This document shows, one piece after another, positions 15,687 to 24,095 of a stretch of 33,406 bases of DNA (its first letter is position 1; every line of letters starts with the position of its first letter). Origin of the DNA: JAYVJH01 sp043777595 (lineage in GTDB: Bacteria; Bacteroidota; Bacteroidia; Cytophagales; Spirosomataceae). The notes under the pieces are model-generated. The model ran no database searches. It saw nothing but the letters and a program-made list of their open reading frames with translations, and was not told where the DNA came from. The stretch covers positions 1 through 33,406 of the forward strand of contig JAYWHT010000091.1 of NCBI GenBank assembly GCA_043777595.1, written 5' to 3'. The position numbers and the translations under genes were made by a program.

Positions 15687-16922
15687 TCAATGAAAAAAGA
15701 AATAACCTAACCCAATAGCGGCCAGCACTCCAATCAAGTCTGCAAAGAGGCCAACTGTGATGGCATAGCGTGTTTTTTTGATACCGACTGAGCCAAAATA
15801 TAACGCAACGATATAAAAAGTGGTATCGGCCGAACTTTGGAACATACACGACAACCGACCTACAAAAGAGTCCACTCCAAAGGTTTTCATAGAGTCAATC
15901 ATCAATGCACGAGACGCACTACCACTCACGGGGCGCATGAGCGCAACAGGTAGTGAGTCGCTAAAATCGGTATTTACGCCCGTCAGTGCTATTATGTATT
16001 TGAGGCCGTCCACGATGTAAGTCATTGCCCCAGAATTTCTAAATGCACTGATAGCCACCAACATACCTACTAAATACGGGATAATTCTGACAGACGTTTC
16101 AAAGCCGGCCTTGGCTCCGTCCACGAATGTACCAAACAAATCTATTTTTTTGCGAAGCCCACCCAATAAAAACGAAACGATGATGGTTAGTAATATCAGA
16201 TTGCCTGCTACTTTTGAAATCACCTCGATTTGTTCTTTGCTTTGAGTCGATAGATACCACAAAATTATTCCCAAAAAAGCCGTAATACCCCCCAGCCAGC
16301 CAAGTACAACTTTGTTGATGAGATTGATTCCTTGTTTGATACTAACCAAAATCATACTTGCTACGGTGGCTGTGTAAGTAGCTATCAGGCAGGGAATTAA
16401 AATGTCTGACGGGTCTTGTGCGCCCAAAATAGCTCGTTGCGCCATTACACCAAGCGGTATTATCGTTAGGCCAGAAGTATGCAATACCAAAAACATAATT
16501 TGGGCATTGGAGGCGGTTTCTTTGTCGGGGTTTAGGTCTTGCAGGCTTTGCATGGCTCTGAGGCCAAAAGGCGTAGCGGCATTGTCAAGACCGAGCATAT
16601 TGGCCGAAAAGTTCATAATCATTTGTCCATTGGCAGGGTGATTTTTGGGAACTTCGGGAAAGAGCTGATGGGAAAATGGCCCAATGATACGAGCCAAAAA
16701 GTTGATAGCACCTGCTTTTTCGCCAATATTGAGTAGTCCCAAAAAGAACGTCATTGCGCCAGCCAGCGGCAGGGCTATGTCCATGACGGCAGCCTTAGAG
16801 GAGTCAAAAATACCTTTGGTAATAATTTCAAATACTTCGACATCGCCTGTTATCATAAATTTGAGCAGAGCAACAACAAAAGCAACAACAAAAAAACCAA
16901 GCCAGATGTAGTTAAGAGCCAT
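15687..16922 (-). CDS. SpmA-SpmB fusion, nucleoside-recognition (Gate) membrane protein
   Basis: A 411-residue polytopic membrane protein that joins two homologous Gate domains. The N-terminal half (SpmA-like) contains GAMTFFLGLLNIGEKAG and NMLGLDNAATPFGLRAM. The C-terminal half (SpmB-like) contains GFETSVRIIPYLVGML and MRPVSGSASRALM. In Bacillus these are separate spore-maturation proteins; non-sporulating Bacteroidota carry the fused form, whose transport role is not established. The domain family includes nucleoside and ion carriers. It stands alone, with bshA ending 78 bp upstream on the same strand. Confidence 0.88.
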   Translation of the reverse strand: MALNYIWLGFFVVAFVVALLKFMITGDVEVFEIITKGIFDSSKAAVMDIALPLAGAMTFFLGLLNIGEKAGAINFLARIIGPFSHQLFPEVPKNHPANGQMIMNFSANMLGLDNAATPFGLRAMQSLQDLNPDKETASNAQIMFLVLHTSGLTIIPLGVMAQRAILGAQDPSDILIPCLIATYTATVASMILVSIKQGINLINKVVLGWLGGITAFLGIILWYLSTQSKEQIEVISKVAGNLILLTIIVSFLLGGLRKKIDLFGTFVDGAKAGFETSVRIIPYLVGMLVAISAFRNSGAMTYIVDGLKYIIALTGVNTDFSDSLPVALMRPVSGSASRALMIDSMKTFGVDSFVGRLSCMFQSSADTTFYIVALYFGSVGIKKTRYAITVGLFADLIGVLAAIGLGYFFFH

Positions 16923-17000
16923 AGTGAGGTATTGAGATTTGGGTAGTCAGCGAATGTAGTAGGTAATTGCCAAACAACCAAAAAAATCTAAGTCCAACGA

Positions 17001-18125
17001 CTACTCACCGTCAACAATCTGTTTGTAATAAGTTTCATACATAGGCAAAATAGCCTGAATGTCAAACTCTTTGGCACGGGCCAGGGCGTTGGCTTTGAAG
17101 CGAGGTAGGTTTTCGTCTTGCAATACAAACAGTGCATTCCTGACCATGTCGTCCACATCGCCGATATTACTCATAAAACCCGTCTGGCCTTGTACGTTTA
17201 GCTCAGGTATGCCGCCTACATTTGAGGTAATAACGGGTACTTCGCAGGCCATGGCTTCGAGGGCGGCCAAGCCAAAGCTCTCTGTCTCTGAGGGCATCAA
17301 AAACAGATCGGCCACCGATAGTACTTCTTCGACAGCATCGAGTTTGCCCAAAAACCGTACTTCGTGAAAAATTCCTAAGTCTCGGCACAGGGTTTCTATT
17401 CGGTTGCGCTCGGGGCCGTCGCCAACCAATAGCAGTTTGCTTGGTATGAGTTCTTTGAGTTTGTAGTAAATCATCACTACGTCATCAATCCGTTTTACTT
17501 TTCTAAAATTGGACGTATGTACCAATAGCTTTTCATTATTAGGACAAATAGCAAGTTTGAAATGGTCTTTTTTTTGCTTTTTGAATCTACTTAAATCTAT
17601 AAAATTGGGAATGACGACAATTTCTTTTTTGATAGGAAAATACTCATTGGTAGCATTTTTCAAAAACTCAGACACCGCCGTAACCCCGTCCGACTCATTG
17701 ATACTAAACGTAATGACAGGCTCATACGACACATCTTTGCCGACCAATGTAATGTCGGTGCCGTGCAGGGTAGTAATGACAGGAATGTTGATACCCTGCG
17801 ATTTGAGAATTTGTTTGGCCAAATACGCCGACGATGCGTGTGGAATGGCATAGTGCACGTGCAGCAGGTCAAGTTTTTCGTACTTCACAACATTGACCAT
17901 CTCGCTCGATAGCGCCGACTCGTAGGGTGCAAACTGAAAAAGCGGGTAGTTAGGGATATTGACCTCATGATAAAAGATATTTTCGTTAAAAAAGTCTAAC
18001 CGACTGGGTTGTGAATAAGTAATAAAATGTACTTGATGGCCCACCTTAGCCAATGCCTTGCCAAGTTCTGTGGCTACAACCCCGCTTCCGCCAAAGGTTG
18101 GGTAACAAACGATGCCTATTTTCAT
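17001..18125 (-). CDS. bshA: N-acetylglucosaminyl L-malate synthase BshA
   Basis: A 374-residue GT4-family glycosyltransferase that joins UDP-GlcNAc to L-malate, the first step of bacillithiol synthesis. The start MKIGIVCYPTFGGSGVVATE is the malate-binding glycine loop typical of BshA. The nucleotide-sugar site shows VGDGPERNRIE, FLGK and the E-x7-E motif in PSETESFGLAALEAMACE. ATG 18125 is chosen because the conserved protein begins there; upstream codons to 18164 are unrelated. bshB and bshC are not in the window. The upstream region carries a 43-bp repeat, 110 bp away, that also occurs upstream of the molybdenum hydroxylase operon. Confidence 0.92.
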   Translation of the reverse strand: MKIGIVCYPTFGGSGVVATELGKALAKVGHQVHFITYSQPSRLDFFNENIFYHEVNIPNYPLFQFAPYESALSSEMVNVVKYEKLDLLHVHYAIPHASSAYLAKQILKSQGINIPVITTLHGTDITLVGKDVSYEPVITFSINESDGVTAVSEFLKNATNEYFPIKKEIVVIPNFIDLSRFKKQKKDHFKLAICPNNEKLLVHTSNFRKVKRIDDVVMIYYKLKELIPSKLLLVGDGPERNRIETLCRDLGIFHEVRFLGKLDAVEEVLSVADLFLMPSETESFGLAALEAMACEVPVITSNVGGIPELNVQGQTGFMSNIGDVDDMVRNALFVLQDENLPRFKANALARAKEFDIQAILPMYETYYKQIVDGE

Positions 18126-18234
18126 AGATTTCAATAAAGTCAATATTAGTTTTAGAAACAACATATTTTTTGGGAATATAGTTGTTAGTTGGCTTTATAA
18201 GTAGTGAAAAGCCAATAAGAAAAAATTTTTTAAT

Positions 18235-18277
18235 TAGTTAATAGTCAGATATTTAAGACAAATCAAAATGCTGTTTA
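18235..18277 (+). repeat. 43-bp dispersed repeat, copy 1 (upstream of bshA)
   Basis: Aligns without gaps to 30098-30140, with 35 of 43 identical; all eight differences are transitions. Similarity continues patchily downstream (TAACTACC against TAACTACTTAC). Apart from this repeat, the 262-bp gap 18126-18387 is AT-rich and holds nothing I can name. Confidence 0.55.
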
Positions 18278-18387
18278 TTTATAAGTAACTACCTAAATAA
18301 TTGAGCAAATTTGCCAGTGTACCAATCAAGTATTAAATATCAATGAGTTAGCTAAATTTATATTCCTGTTCAATTTTGTTCAATTAC

Positions 18388-18486
18388 TTATTTTTTGGCC
18401 TCTGCACCGCGATACACTACCTGTTTGTCTGTCAATCGGTCAGGTAGCAAATAGAAACCTTTAATTACGATTGTGTTGCGGTTCAT
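18388..18486 (-). CDS. Possible 32-residue small protein
   Basis: A short open frame from ATG 18486 to TAA 18388 (starts MNRNTIVIKGFYLL, ends AEAKK). It begins 6 bp after the stop of the large secreted protein gene on the same strand, the spacing of an operon partner. The composition is ordinary and the region is less AT-rich than the gap below it. I see no homology, signal peptide or motif. It may be a real small gene or chance. Confidence 0.3.
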   Translation of the reverse strand: MNRNTIVIKGFYLLPDRLTDKQVVYRGAEAKK

Positions 18487-18492
18487 AATCAA

Positions 18493-20046
18493 CTATTGTT
18501 CAAAACTCGCCTTTGTGCCATTTTCTTGTTTGATGGCTTTGATTCGAGCATTGCTTCGCCGCATAACGACCCCCGAGCTTTTGGCCAAATAGAGGCTATC
18601 AATCGTTATGTCGCCATTGAAAGGCTGCACGTAGTTGCGTTTGGCGGGTATTCGGCAGATAAACTTTTTGACGTGGTGCTTGCCGTCTGGTACGTCCACA
18701 AAACCAAAATAATAACCATCGCCCTGAAATTTGAGCCTTACGTCAGTATCTATTTCGTCAAAAATAGCCCCTGTTATACCTTTATTGAGCCATAGTCCCG
18801 TTATGTCGTTGATGGCGTTGTTCATAAAGGCTGGGTTGGTGTTTTTTATCAATAATTTTTTGATTCTAAAACTGCTATTGGGGCTTTTGTACGATGTCCA
18901 AGTATGCTTTGAACCTACCCACGAAAGTTGCTTGGCCAGCATTGTCGGATAGGCTTTGGTGTCAGGAACGTTTGGTTTGCGTAAAGCCCCGTCAATCAGA
19001 TAGTTATCGACCAAAATATGATTGATGGCTTGTGTATAAAATACGAGCGAACAAGGATTTTTGGCAATTAAGTTTTTGACGTACAGGCTATCTTTGCGCT
19101 TGTGGACAGTCGGGTCCACCTGATTCTCGAATGTAAAAGTGTAAAATGGTTTTTCTATCGAAGCATCGCCCCAGGGTTCGTTGTCTTGTTGTGTATAAAG
19201 CGTATCTATGACTATGGCTCGGTGTGCGCCTCTGAAATTGATACCCCAAACTGCAAAATCGTCTTGCTGGATATTTAGACCATTAAAACCATTTATTTCT
19301 TTGAGTGCTTGTGCCGTAATTCTGTCATAGCCCAGGTCTTGCTCGTTGTTTCGAGTTATGACATTAACCCCACACATAGGCATATTAACAATACTCATTG
19401 AGCCTATTGTGAGTACTGATTTAGAATTGTTTTTGGGAGCAATAATTTGCAAAAAAGCCTCCCCGCCTTGTTTTAATGGACTGATAATCTGTGATTTACG
19501 GGTGTTTCCATCAAGTATTACATTACCCAAAAATATAAGTTGGACAATGTCTTCAATCTGAATTACTTTGATACGATCCAGACCGTCCTGTGCTTGTAAT
19601 GTGGTATTCTGAAAATTAAAAATAAGCCTATTTACATTTATCAACATATAAGGCCGAATGGTGAGCGTGTCTATTTGGTAAGTTTTGTGGCCAAAGTTTA
19701 TTTGTTCGGCTACTTGCATAGCCTGCCGAAGCCCTACATTAATGGTCTCTTCGTCGGCCAAAAACCAATCAATATTTACACCTTTTTCTATGTCAAAAAC
19801 CCGTTTGAACCTCCCCAATACCCCTCGTTTACTACTGGCCAATATCGTTCCAGTGTTTGGCTCAGATTCTGTATCTTGAGCATCGTACCGCCAGTTGCCT
19901 TCTTTGTCGGAGTCGGTGATATAATATACTTTGTCGATAGTTGGTTTTTTTAGTGCCAACATCGCCCGTAAAGTCATACGTTGCGTTTGTGCAAGAGTAG
20001 GTAGTGCAGCTATCAGCAATACAACAAAAAAAGGCTTGAATGTCAT
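18493..20046 (-). CDS. Large secreted protein, probable beta-helix fold, unknown role
   Basis: A 517-residue protein with a signal peptide (residues 1-20, cut near LAQTQ). The body is rich in short alternating hydrophobic strands with asparagines (LIFNFQNTTL, LIFLGNVILDGNTRKSQI, FLQIIAP, LTIGSMSIVNMPMCGVNVI), a pattern of right-handed parallel beta-helix proteins related to pectate lyases. The catalytic residues of a known lyase cannot be assigned. It may bind or cut surface polysaccharide, but that is inference. A 32-residue frame follows within 6 bp. No SusC/SusD pair is nearby. Confidence 0.65.
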   Translation of the reverse strand: MTFKPFFVVLLIAALPTLAQTQRMTLRAMLALKKPTIDKVYYITDSDKEGNWRYDAQDTESEPNTGTILASSKRGVLGRFKRVFDIEKGVNIDWFLADEETINVGLRQAMQVAEQINFGHKTYQIDTLTIRPYMLINVNRLIFNFQNTTLQAQDGLDRIKVIQIEDIVQLIFLGNVILDGNTRKSQIISPLKQGGEAFLQIIAPKNNSKSVLTIGSMSIVNMPMCGVNVITRNNEQDLGYDRITAQALKEINGFNGLNIQQDDFAVWGINFRGAHRAIVIDTLYTQQDNEPWGDASIEKPFYTFTFENQVDPTVHKRKDSLYVKNLIAKNPCSLVFYTQAINHILVDNYLIDGALRKPNVPDTKAYPTMLAKQLSWVGSKHTWTSYKSPNSSFRIKKLLIKNTNPAFMNNAINDITGLWLNKGITGAIFDEIDTDVRLKFQGDGYYFGFVDVPDGKHHVKKFICRIPAKRNYVQPFNGDITIDSLYLAKSSGVVMRRSNARIKAIKQENGTKASFEQ

Positions 20047-20132
20047 TGATAGTTTGATTATTTTTATGTGTTAATGAACCACAAAAGGCACAAAAGAAAA
20101 CAAAAGTCTTTAATTGCCAATACAACACGTCT

Positions 20133-20171
20133 CTACTTTTTCCCAATCCAATCGCAATCAGGTGAGAGCCA
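20133..20171 (-). pseudogene. Duplicate of the metalloprotease C-terminal tail
   Basis: The minus strand reads WLSPDCDWIGKK-stop, matching the last residues of the zinc metalloprotease whose own end (WLSPDCDWIGKN-stop) is at 20663. Thirty-one bases (20143-20173) are identical to 20673-20703. Upstream of Trp the similarity ends at once and a stop occurs, so only the tail is present. It is either the remnant of a lost tandem paralogue or a duplication made when the intervening 500 bp was inserted. Confidence 0.65.
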
Positions 20172-20173
20172 AT
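20143..20173. repeat. 31-bp direct repeat, left copy
   Basis: Identical to 20673-20703 over 31 bases. The two copies flank both small genes at 20247-20666, with a period of 530 bp. Confidence 0.85.
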
Positions 20174-20246
20174 AAAATCATTCGGTATATATTGTTTAAT
20201 CGTGTTTAAATAATTAGTTTTGTACTGTCGTTCTGTCAGAAAAAAT

Positions 20247-20423
20247 ATGACTCAAGAAGAAAAAAATACTCTTTTGCGAAAACTAAAAGACCAAAAAGAC
20301 CAAACCTATCAGCTCTTAAAAAGTGCATCAAATGACAAAAATGCCAGATACTGGGAAATAGACCACTATTTAGACCTTTTGAACAACATCAATGCTATGA
20401 TAAAATTTTTGGAAACTAAATAA
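20247..20423 (+). CDS. Small helical protein, 58 residues, unknown
   Basis: Starts at ATG 20247 (MTQEEKNTLLRKLKDQKDQT). It is highly charged, almost certainly all-helical, with heptad-like hydrophobic spacing through LLKSA, YLDLLNNINAMIKFLE. No signal peptide or membrane segment. It is followed after 12 bp by a second small gene on the same strand, so the two form a mini-operon. Both lie between the 31-bp direct repeats. I do not recognise the family; a pair of short helical proteins would fit a toxin-antitoxin or regulatory pair, but there is no direct evidence. Confidence 0.55.
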   Translation: MTQEEKNTLLRKLKDQKDQTYQLLKSASNDKNARYWEIDHYLDLLNNINAMIKFLETK

Positions 20424-20435
20424 ACCAATAACAAC

Positions 20436-20666
20436 ATGAATGCAAAACAACATCTCGAATCGTATCTGACGGCAGATAAAGCAACGGCCTTGAAGATGGA
20501 CTATGAATGGCAAACGAGCATTGAAAAATTGCCTGCTGAACAGCAAAAACAACTTAGTGATGACTTGGTTCAAGAACGCTTAAAATACGCTCACTCAATT
20601 ACTGAAACCGTTAATGAAATCGCCACAAAGTTAGGTTTCCCAGAATTTGTAGCCAAAAGTCACTAA
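20436..20666 (+). CDS. Small helical protein, 76 residues, unknown
   Basis: Begins MNAKQHLESYLTADKATALK and ends EIATKLGFPEFVAKSH. Helical, soluble, no known motif. The C-terminal TETVNEIATKLGFPEF could be a short helix-turn-helix-like piece, but it is too small to call. The stop overlaps the stop region of the convergent metalloprotease (which ends at 20663) by 4 bp. It is the second gene of the two-gene unit lying between the 31-bp repeats. Confidence 0.55.
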   Translation: MNAKQHLESYLTADKATALKMDYEWQTSIEKLPAEQQKQLSDDLVQERLKYAHSITETVNEIATKLGFPEFVAKSH

Positions 20667-23110
20667 TTCTTTCCAATCCAATCGCAATCAGGTGAGAGCC
20701 AATCATAGCCTGGGTCAATAGGCTGGCCGTCTGGCGGTGTGAGAATATTAAATTTTACGTCTTTTGTATCATTTGTTTTTAGGTTTTCTATTTGTTTTTT
20801 GGCAAACAAATAATGCGCTCTGTCTTTGGAAGCGGCAAAGGTTTGCCTAACTATCCAATTATTCAGTTCTTCTAATTTTAACATCGCAACCGCCTGAGCT
20901 TGTGGCGTAATATCTTTGTTTTGAGTGAGTTCTACGATATGGTTCAATATCATTTTCTCAATCAGTCTTTCAATTTCGGCTTCATAACCTGTACGATTTT
21001 TGGCAGACTTCCAAGTGCTTTCTACTATTTTATCTATCACTTCTTCTAAACTCGGCAACGAGTTATCTATGGCATTTTGGGTAATCAATCGACTTACTCT
21101 TTCTGAATTAAACAATAATCTAAGGGTCATACCAGCCGCTGCTTCGGGCGGGCCGAGAGGGTCAAAAATCAAACCTGTCCGCCGTTTAAAAGTCTCACGG
21201 GGGTTGGCATCGAAGCCAAAAGCTCGTGGCGTAGTGAGTTTGAGTACAGGCTCAGGCACTTTCAAAAAAGTAGGACTGAGCAACTGCAAAAGAGTAACTA
21301 ACGCCTCTCGTTGCTCTGCGCCCGACACAGGTTTGGTGTTAAGGTCTTTTTCACCTTTGACCGAAAAACGATACTGAACACCTGCAATAGACTTGCTGGC
21401 GGCCTCTGCCTGAAAACGATGAAACAAATACATTGGCACAAAGACCTCCTCCAAACTCGACATCGGCATACCAGTTCTGAGTTTGCGCTCGTCAAAATTA
21501 CTGAGTGCCACTCGCCGTACTTCTATCACTTTTTTGAGTTCGGTTACAGCATTTGTACCATTGTCCCAGAGGTGTGTGTTGGGGTGTGCGCTACCTTCGG
21601 GGCGGGCATCTTGATCGGTCAAAAAATATAACCCTTTGCCATACATCTGCTCAACGATTTGATTGAGTGCCTTTTTTTCGTCTGTCCCTTTCGGAAAATC
21701 TTGATAACCCCAAACGATAGACCATTTGTCGTATTCGCCGATGTTTTTGGCGTAAGCGTTGCTCAAATCTATTTTTCCGCCTTTGAGTTCAGCCACCATA
21801 TTTGGGTAGTCCATCACCGAAGCACGGTTGTGCATACTGGCCACGTAGTTGTGCGGTAAGCCAATGGTATGCCCAATTTCATGAGCCGACAGTTGTTTGA
21901 GACGGTCTAACGACATAGCCATCATTTCGGATACGTGTGCCGTATCTGTTTCAAAATCACCTACTAAGCCCTGCGCTATCAAGTAATCTTGTCTGACTCT
22001 GAGCGATCCCAGCGTAACTTTTCCTTTTAAGATTTCGCCAGTTCGAGGGTCAATCACACTGCCACCATACGACCAGCCACGGGTAGAGCGGTGTACCCAT
22101 TGTACCAAATTGTAACGAATATCCATAGGGTCGGCATCGGCTGGCAAGAGCCTGACCTGAAACGCATCTTTGTAGCCTGCCGCCTCAAAAGCCTGGTTCC
22201 ACCACTTTGCCCCTTCGACCAACGCTCCCCGAATTGGCTCTGGCGCACCTGGATCAATGTAATAAACTATCGGACGGACGGCCTCGCTGATGGCTGCGTT
22301 GGGGTCTTTTTTTTGTAAACGATGACGAACAATATACCGCTTTTCGATGGGCTCGCTGACAGGAGTGGCGTAGTCAAAAAAACTGGTAAAAATATAACCC
22401 ATGCGTGGGTCAAATTCACGAGTTTGAAACTGACTGTCGGGTAGTTGCACAAACGAATGGTGCTGCCTCATCGTTACAATACCCGCCGTTGGCGTTACGG
22501 CACGCAGATAGCCGCCTGTGTTGTCGCCTGTGAGGGTAATGGTTGTTTCGAACTCTGTATTTTGAGGAAAGTTTTTGGTATTGGGCAAATATATTGCCGA
22601 GCGGCTGGCATCAAATTTATAATTTCCTTGCTTGATTCTGGCAATGTCTTGGGCCGCACCCACAGCATCTTGCATCAAAAACGGTGTCAAGTCCACCAAC
22701 GCACGGCCTTCATATTCGGCCAAAATCTCAAAGCCCCAATGAACCGACTGAGCAAAAGACTCTTCAACAGCGCGGCGTTCGAGCGGGTCTTGGCTTCTGG
22801 CACGGTAGCCATAGTTGGGTTCGAGCATCAAAATTTTATTGCCGCTTCGCTGAAACTTAATAACGTGTTCTTGGCCAATCTTGCCACGGTCAAGGCCAAT
22901 GTCGTTTGAGCCAACACCCTGTGCCAGAGACGAATAGTACAAGATTTCAGTATCCAACTGTTTGATTTCGGCATAGATTTTTCCTTTTTTAGCGTCCCAA
23001 TAAAACGGTACGAAGCCGTCTCGTTTGTCCATGTCTTTGGTTAAGGTTTCGATAGGGCTTTGAGCCATTGCCCATAGAGGCAAACATAATAAAAGTAATA
23101 GTTTTTTCAT
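20663..23110 (-). CDS. Secreted zinc-dependent metalloprotease (DUF5117/DUF4953 type)
   Basis: An 815-residue exported protein. A signal peptide covers about residues 1-16 (MKKLLLLLCLPLWAMA). The zinc site HEIGHTIGLPHNY starts near residue 410 and follows the metzincin form HExxHxxGxxH, in which the third histidine is present. The N-terminal third (strand-rich, about 30-290) and the helical C-terminal third are the DUF5117 and DUF4953-like flanks usual in Bacteroidota. It is predicted to be periplasmic or secreted, acting on proteins or peptides. A 31-bp stretch of the last codons is repeated at 20143-20173. Its start is divergent from the RmlD-like gene, 71 bp away. Confidence 0.88.
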   Translation of the reverse strand: MKKLLLLLCLPLWAMAQSPIETLTKDMDKRDGFVPFYWDAKKGKIYAEIKQLDTEILYYSSLAQGVGSNDIGLDRGKIGQEHVIKFQRSGNKILMLEPNYGYRARSQDPLERRAVEESFAQSVHWGFEILAEYEGRALVDLTPFLMQDAVGAAQDIARIKQGNYKFDASRSAIYLPNTKNFPQNTEFETTITLTGDNTGGYLRAVTPTAGIVTMRQHHSFVQLPDSQFQTREFDPRMGYIFTSFFDYATPVSEPIEKRYIVRHRLQKKDPNAAISEAVRPIVYYIDPGAPEPIRGALVEGAKWWNQAFEAAGYKDAFQVRLLPADADPMDIRYNLVQWVHRSTRGWSYGGSVIDPRTGEILKGKVTLGSLRVRQDYLIAQGLVGDFETDTAHVSEMMAMSLDRLKQLSAHEIGHTIGLPHNYVASMHNRASVMDYPNMVAELKGGKIDLSNAYAKNIGEYDKWSIVWGYQDFPKGTDEKKALNQIVEQMYGKGLYFLTDQDARPEGSAHPNTHLWDNGTNAVTELKKVIEVRRVALSNFDERKLRTGMPMSSLEEVFVPMYLFHRFQAEAASKSIAGVQYRFSVKGEKDLNTKPVSGAEQREALVTLLQLLSPTFLKVPEPVLKLTTPRAFGFDANPRETFKRRTGLIFDPLGPPEAAAGMTLRLLFNSERVSRLITQNAIDNSLPSLEEVIDKIVESTWKSAKNRTGYEAEIERLIEKMILNHIVELTQNKDITPQAQAVAMLKLEELNNWIVRQTFAASKDRAHYLFAKKQIENLKTNDTKDVKFNILTPPDGQPIDPGYDWLSPDCDWIGKN
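20673..20703. repeat. 31-bp direct repeat, right copy
   Basis: This copy is the natural one, inside the metalloprotease coding end. It is identical to 20143-20173. Confidence 0.85.
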
Positions 23111-23138
23111 TGATTTAGCTTGGGGGTTTTTATCTTTG
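23110..23138 (+). promoter_or_regulatory. Bacteroidota-type promoter for the RmlD-like gene
   Basis: TTG at 23110-23112, an 18-nt spacer and TATCTTTG at 23131-23138 fit the consensus. ATG of the reductase is at 23182. The -33 box overlaps the start codon of the divergent metalloprotease gene, so use of one promoter could hinder the other. Confidence 0.55.
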
Positions 23139-23181
23139 CGACAAAGTTCAAATAATTTATTAGTATTTCGTTTCCAATTTA

Positions 23182-24084
23182 ATGAAAAAAATTCTTGTTA
23201 CAGGCTCAAATGGTTTATTAGGTCAAAAACTAATCGAATTGCTCGTCAGAGAACCTCACATTCAGCCCATTGCCACCGCTCGAGGTACTAACAGACTACC
23301 ATTTACTGAGGGTTACGAATATTATTCGATGGATATTACCAATCAAGCGCAAATACAGGCCGTCATCGCCGAAGTGCGCCCCGATGCCATCATACACGGT
23401 GCCGCCATGACAAACGTGGACCAATGCGAAACCGAAAAAGACGACTGCTGGGCGCAAAATGTAAAAGCTGTCGAATATTTAGTGGAAGTTTGTCAGCAAT
23501 ATGACATTTTTTTGTGCCACGTTTCTACCGATTTTATCTTTGACGGAACCGCTGGGCCATATACCGAAGCTGCTACGGCCAATCCACTAAGTTTTTATGG
23601 TTGGAGCAAACTCGCAGGCGAGCATATTGTTCAACACTCGAACATTCGCTGGGCCATTGCTCGAACGGTACTCGTTTATGGTATTGCCTATGATATGTCG
23701 AGAACTAATATTATTTTGTGGGTCAAAAATTCGTTAGAAAACGGCAAGACCATCAAGGTCGTAACAGACCAATGGCGCACACCTACACTCGCCGAAGACT
23801 TAGCCATGGGTTGCTATCTTATTGCCAATCAGGCGGCTACGGGCATTTTTAATATTTCAGGTAAAGATTTTTTGAACCCCTATCAGATGGCCGTAATGAC
23901 AGCCGATTATTTCAAATTAGACAAATCGCTCATCACTCAAGCCGATTCGACAACGTTTAGCCAACCAGCCAAACGCCCAGCCCGAACAGGATTTATATTG
24001 GACAAAGCACAATCGCAGTTGGGCTACAATCCACACAGTTTTGAGGAAGGCATCGCGATTTTGGCCGAACAAATGCTACAATAA
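23182..24084 (+). CDS. RmlD-like NAD(P)-dependent sugar reductase (SDR)
   Basis: A 300-residue extended short-chain dehydrogenase. It has the Rossmann glycine motif ILVTGSNGLLGQKL (4-17), HGAAMTNVDQCE, HVSTDFIFDG and the catalytic YGWSKLAGE (Y-x3-K), the pattern of dTDP-4-dehydrorhamnose reductases. It could complete dTDP-L-rhamnose synthesis with RfbC at 7217, but the genes are 15 kb apart and no rfbA or rfbB is present, so another nucleotide-sugar substrate is possible. The end is convergent with nadC, 11 bp apart. Confidence 0.82.
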   Translation: MKKILVTGSNGLLGQKLIELLVREPHIQPIATARGTNRLPFTEGYEYYSMDITNQAQIQAVIAEVRPDAIIHGAAMTNVDQCETEKDDCWAQNVKAVEYLVEVCQQYDIFLCHVSTDFIFDGTAGPYTEAATANPLSFYGWSKLAGEHIVQHSNIRWAIARTVLVYGIAYDMSRTNIILWVKNSLENGKTIKVVTDQWRTPTLAEDLAMGCYLIANQAATGIFNISGKDFLNPYQMAVMTADYFKLDKSLITQADSTTFSQPAKRPARTGFILDKAQSQLGYNPHSFEEGIAILAEQMLQ

Positions 24085-24095
24085 CATGTTTGGTT

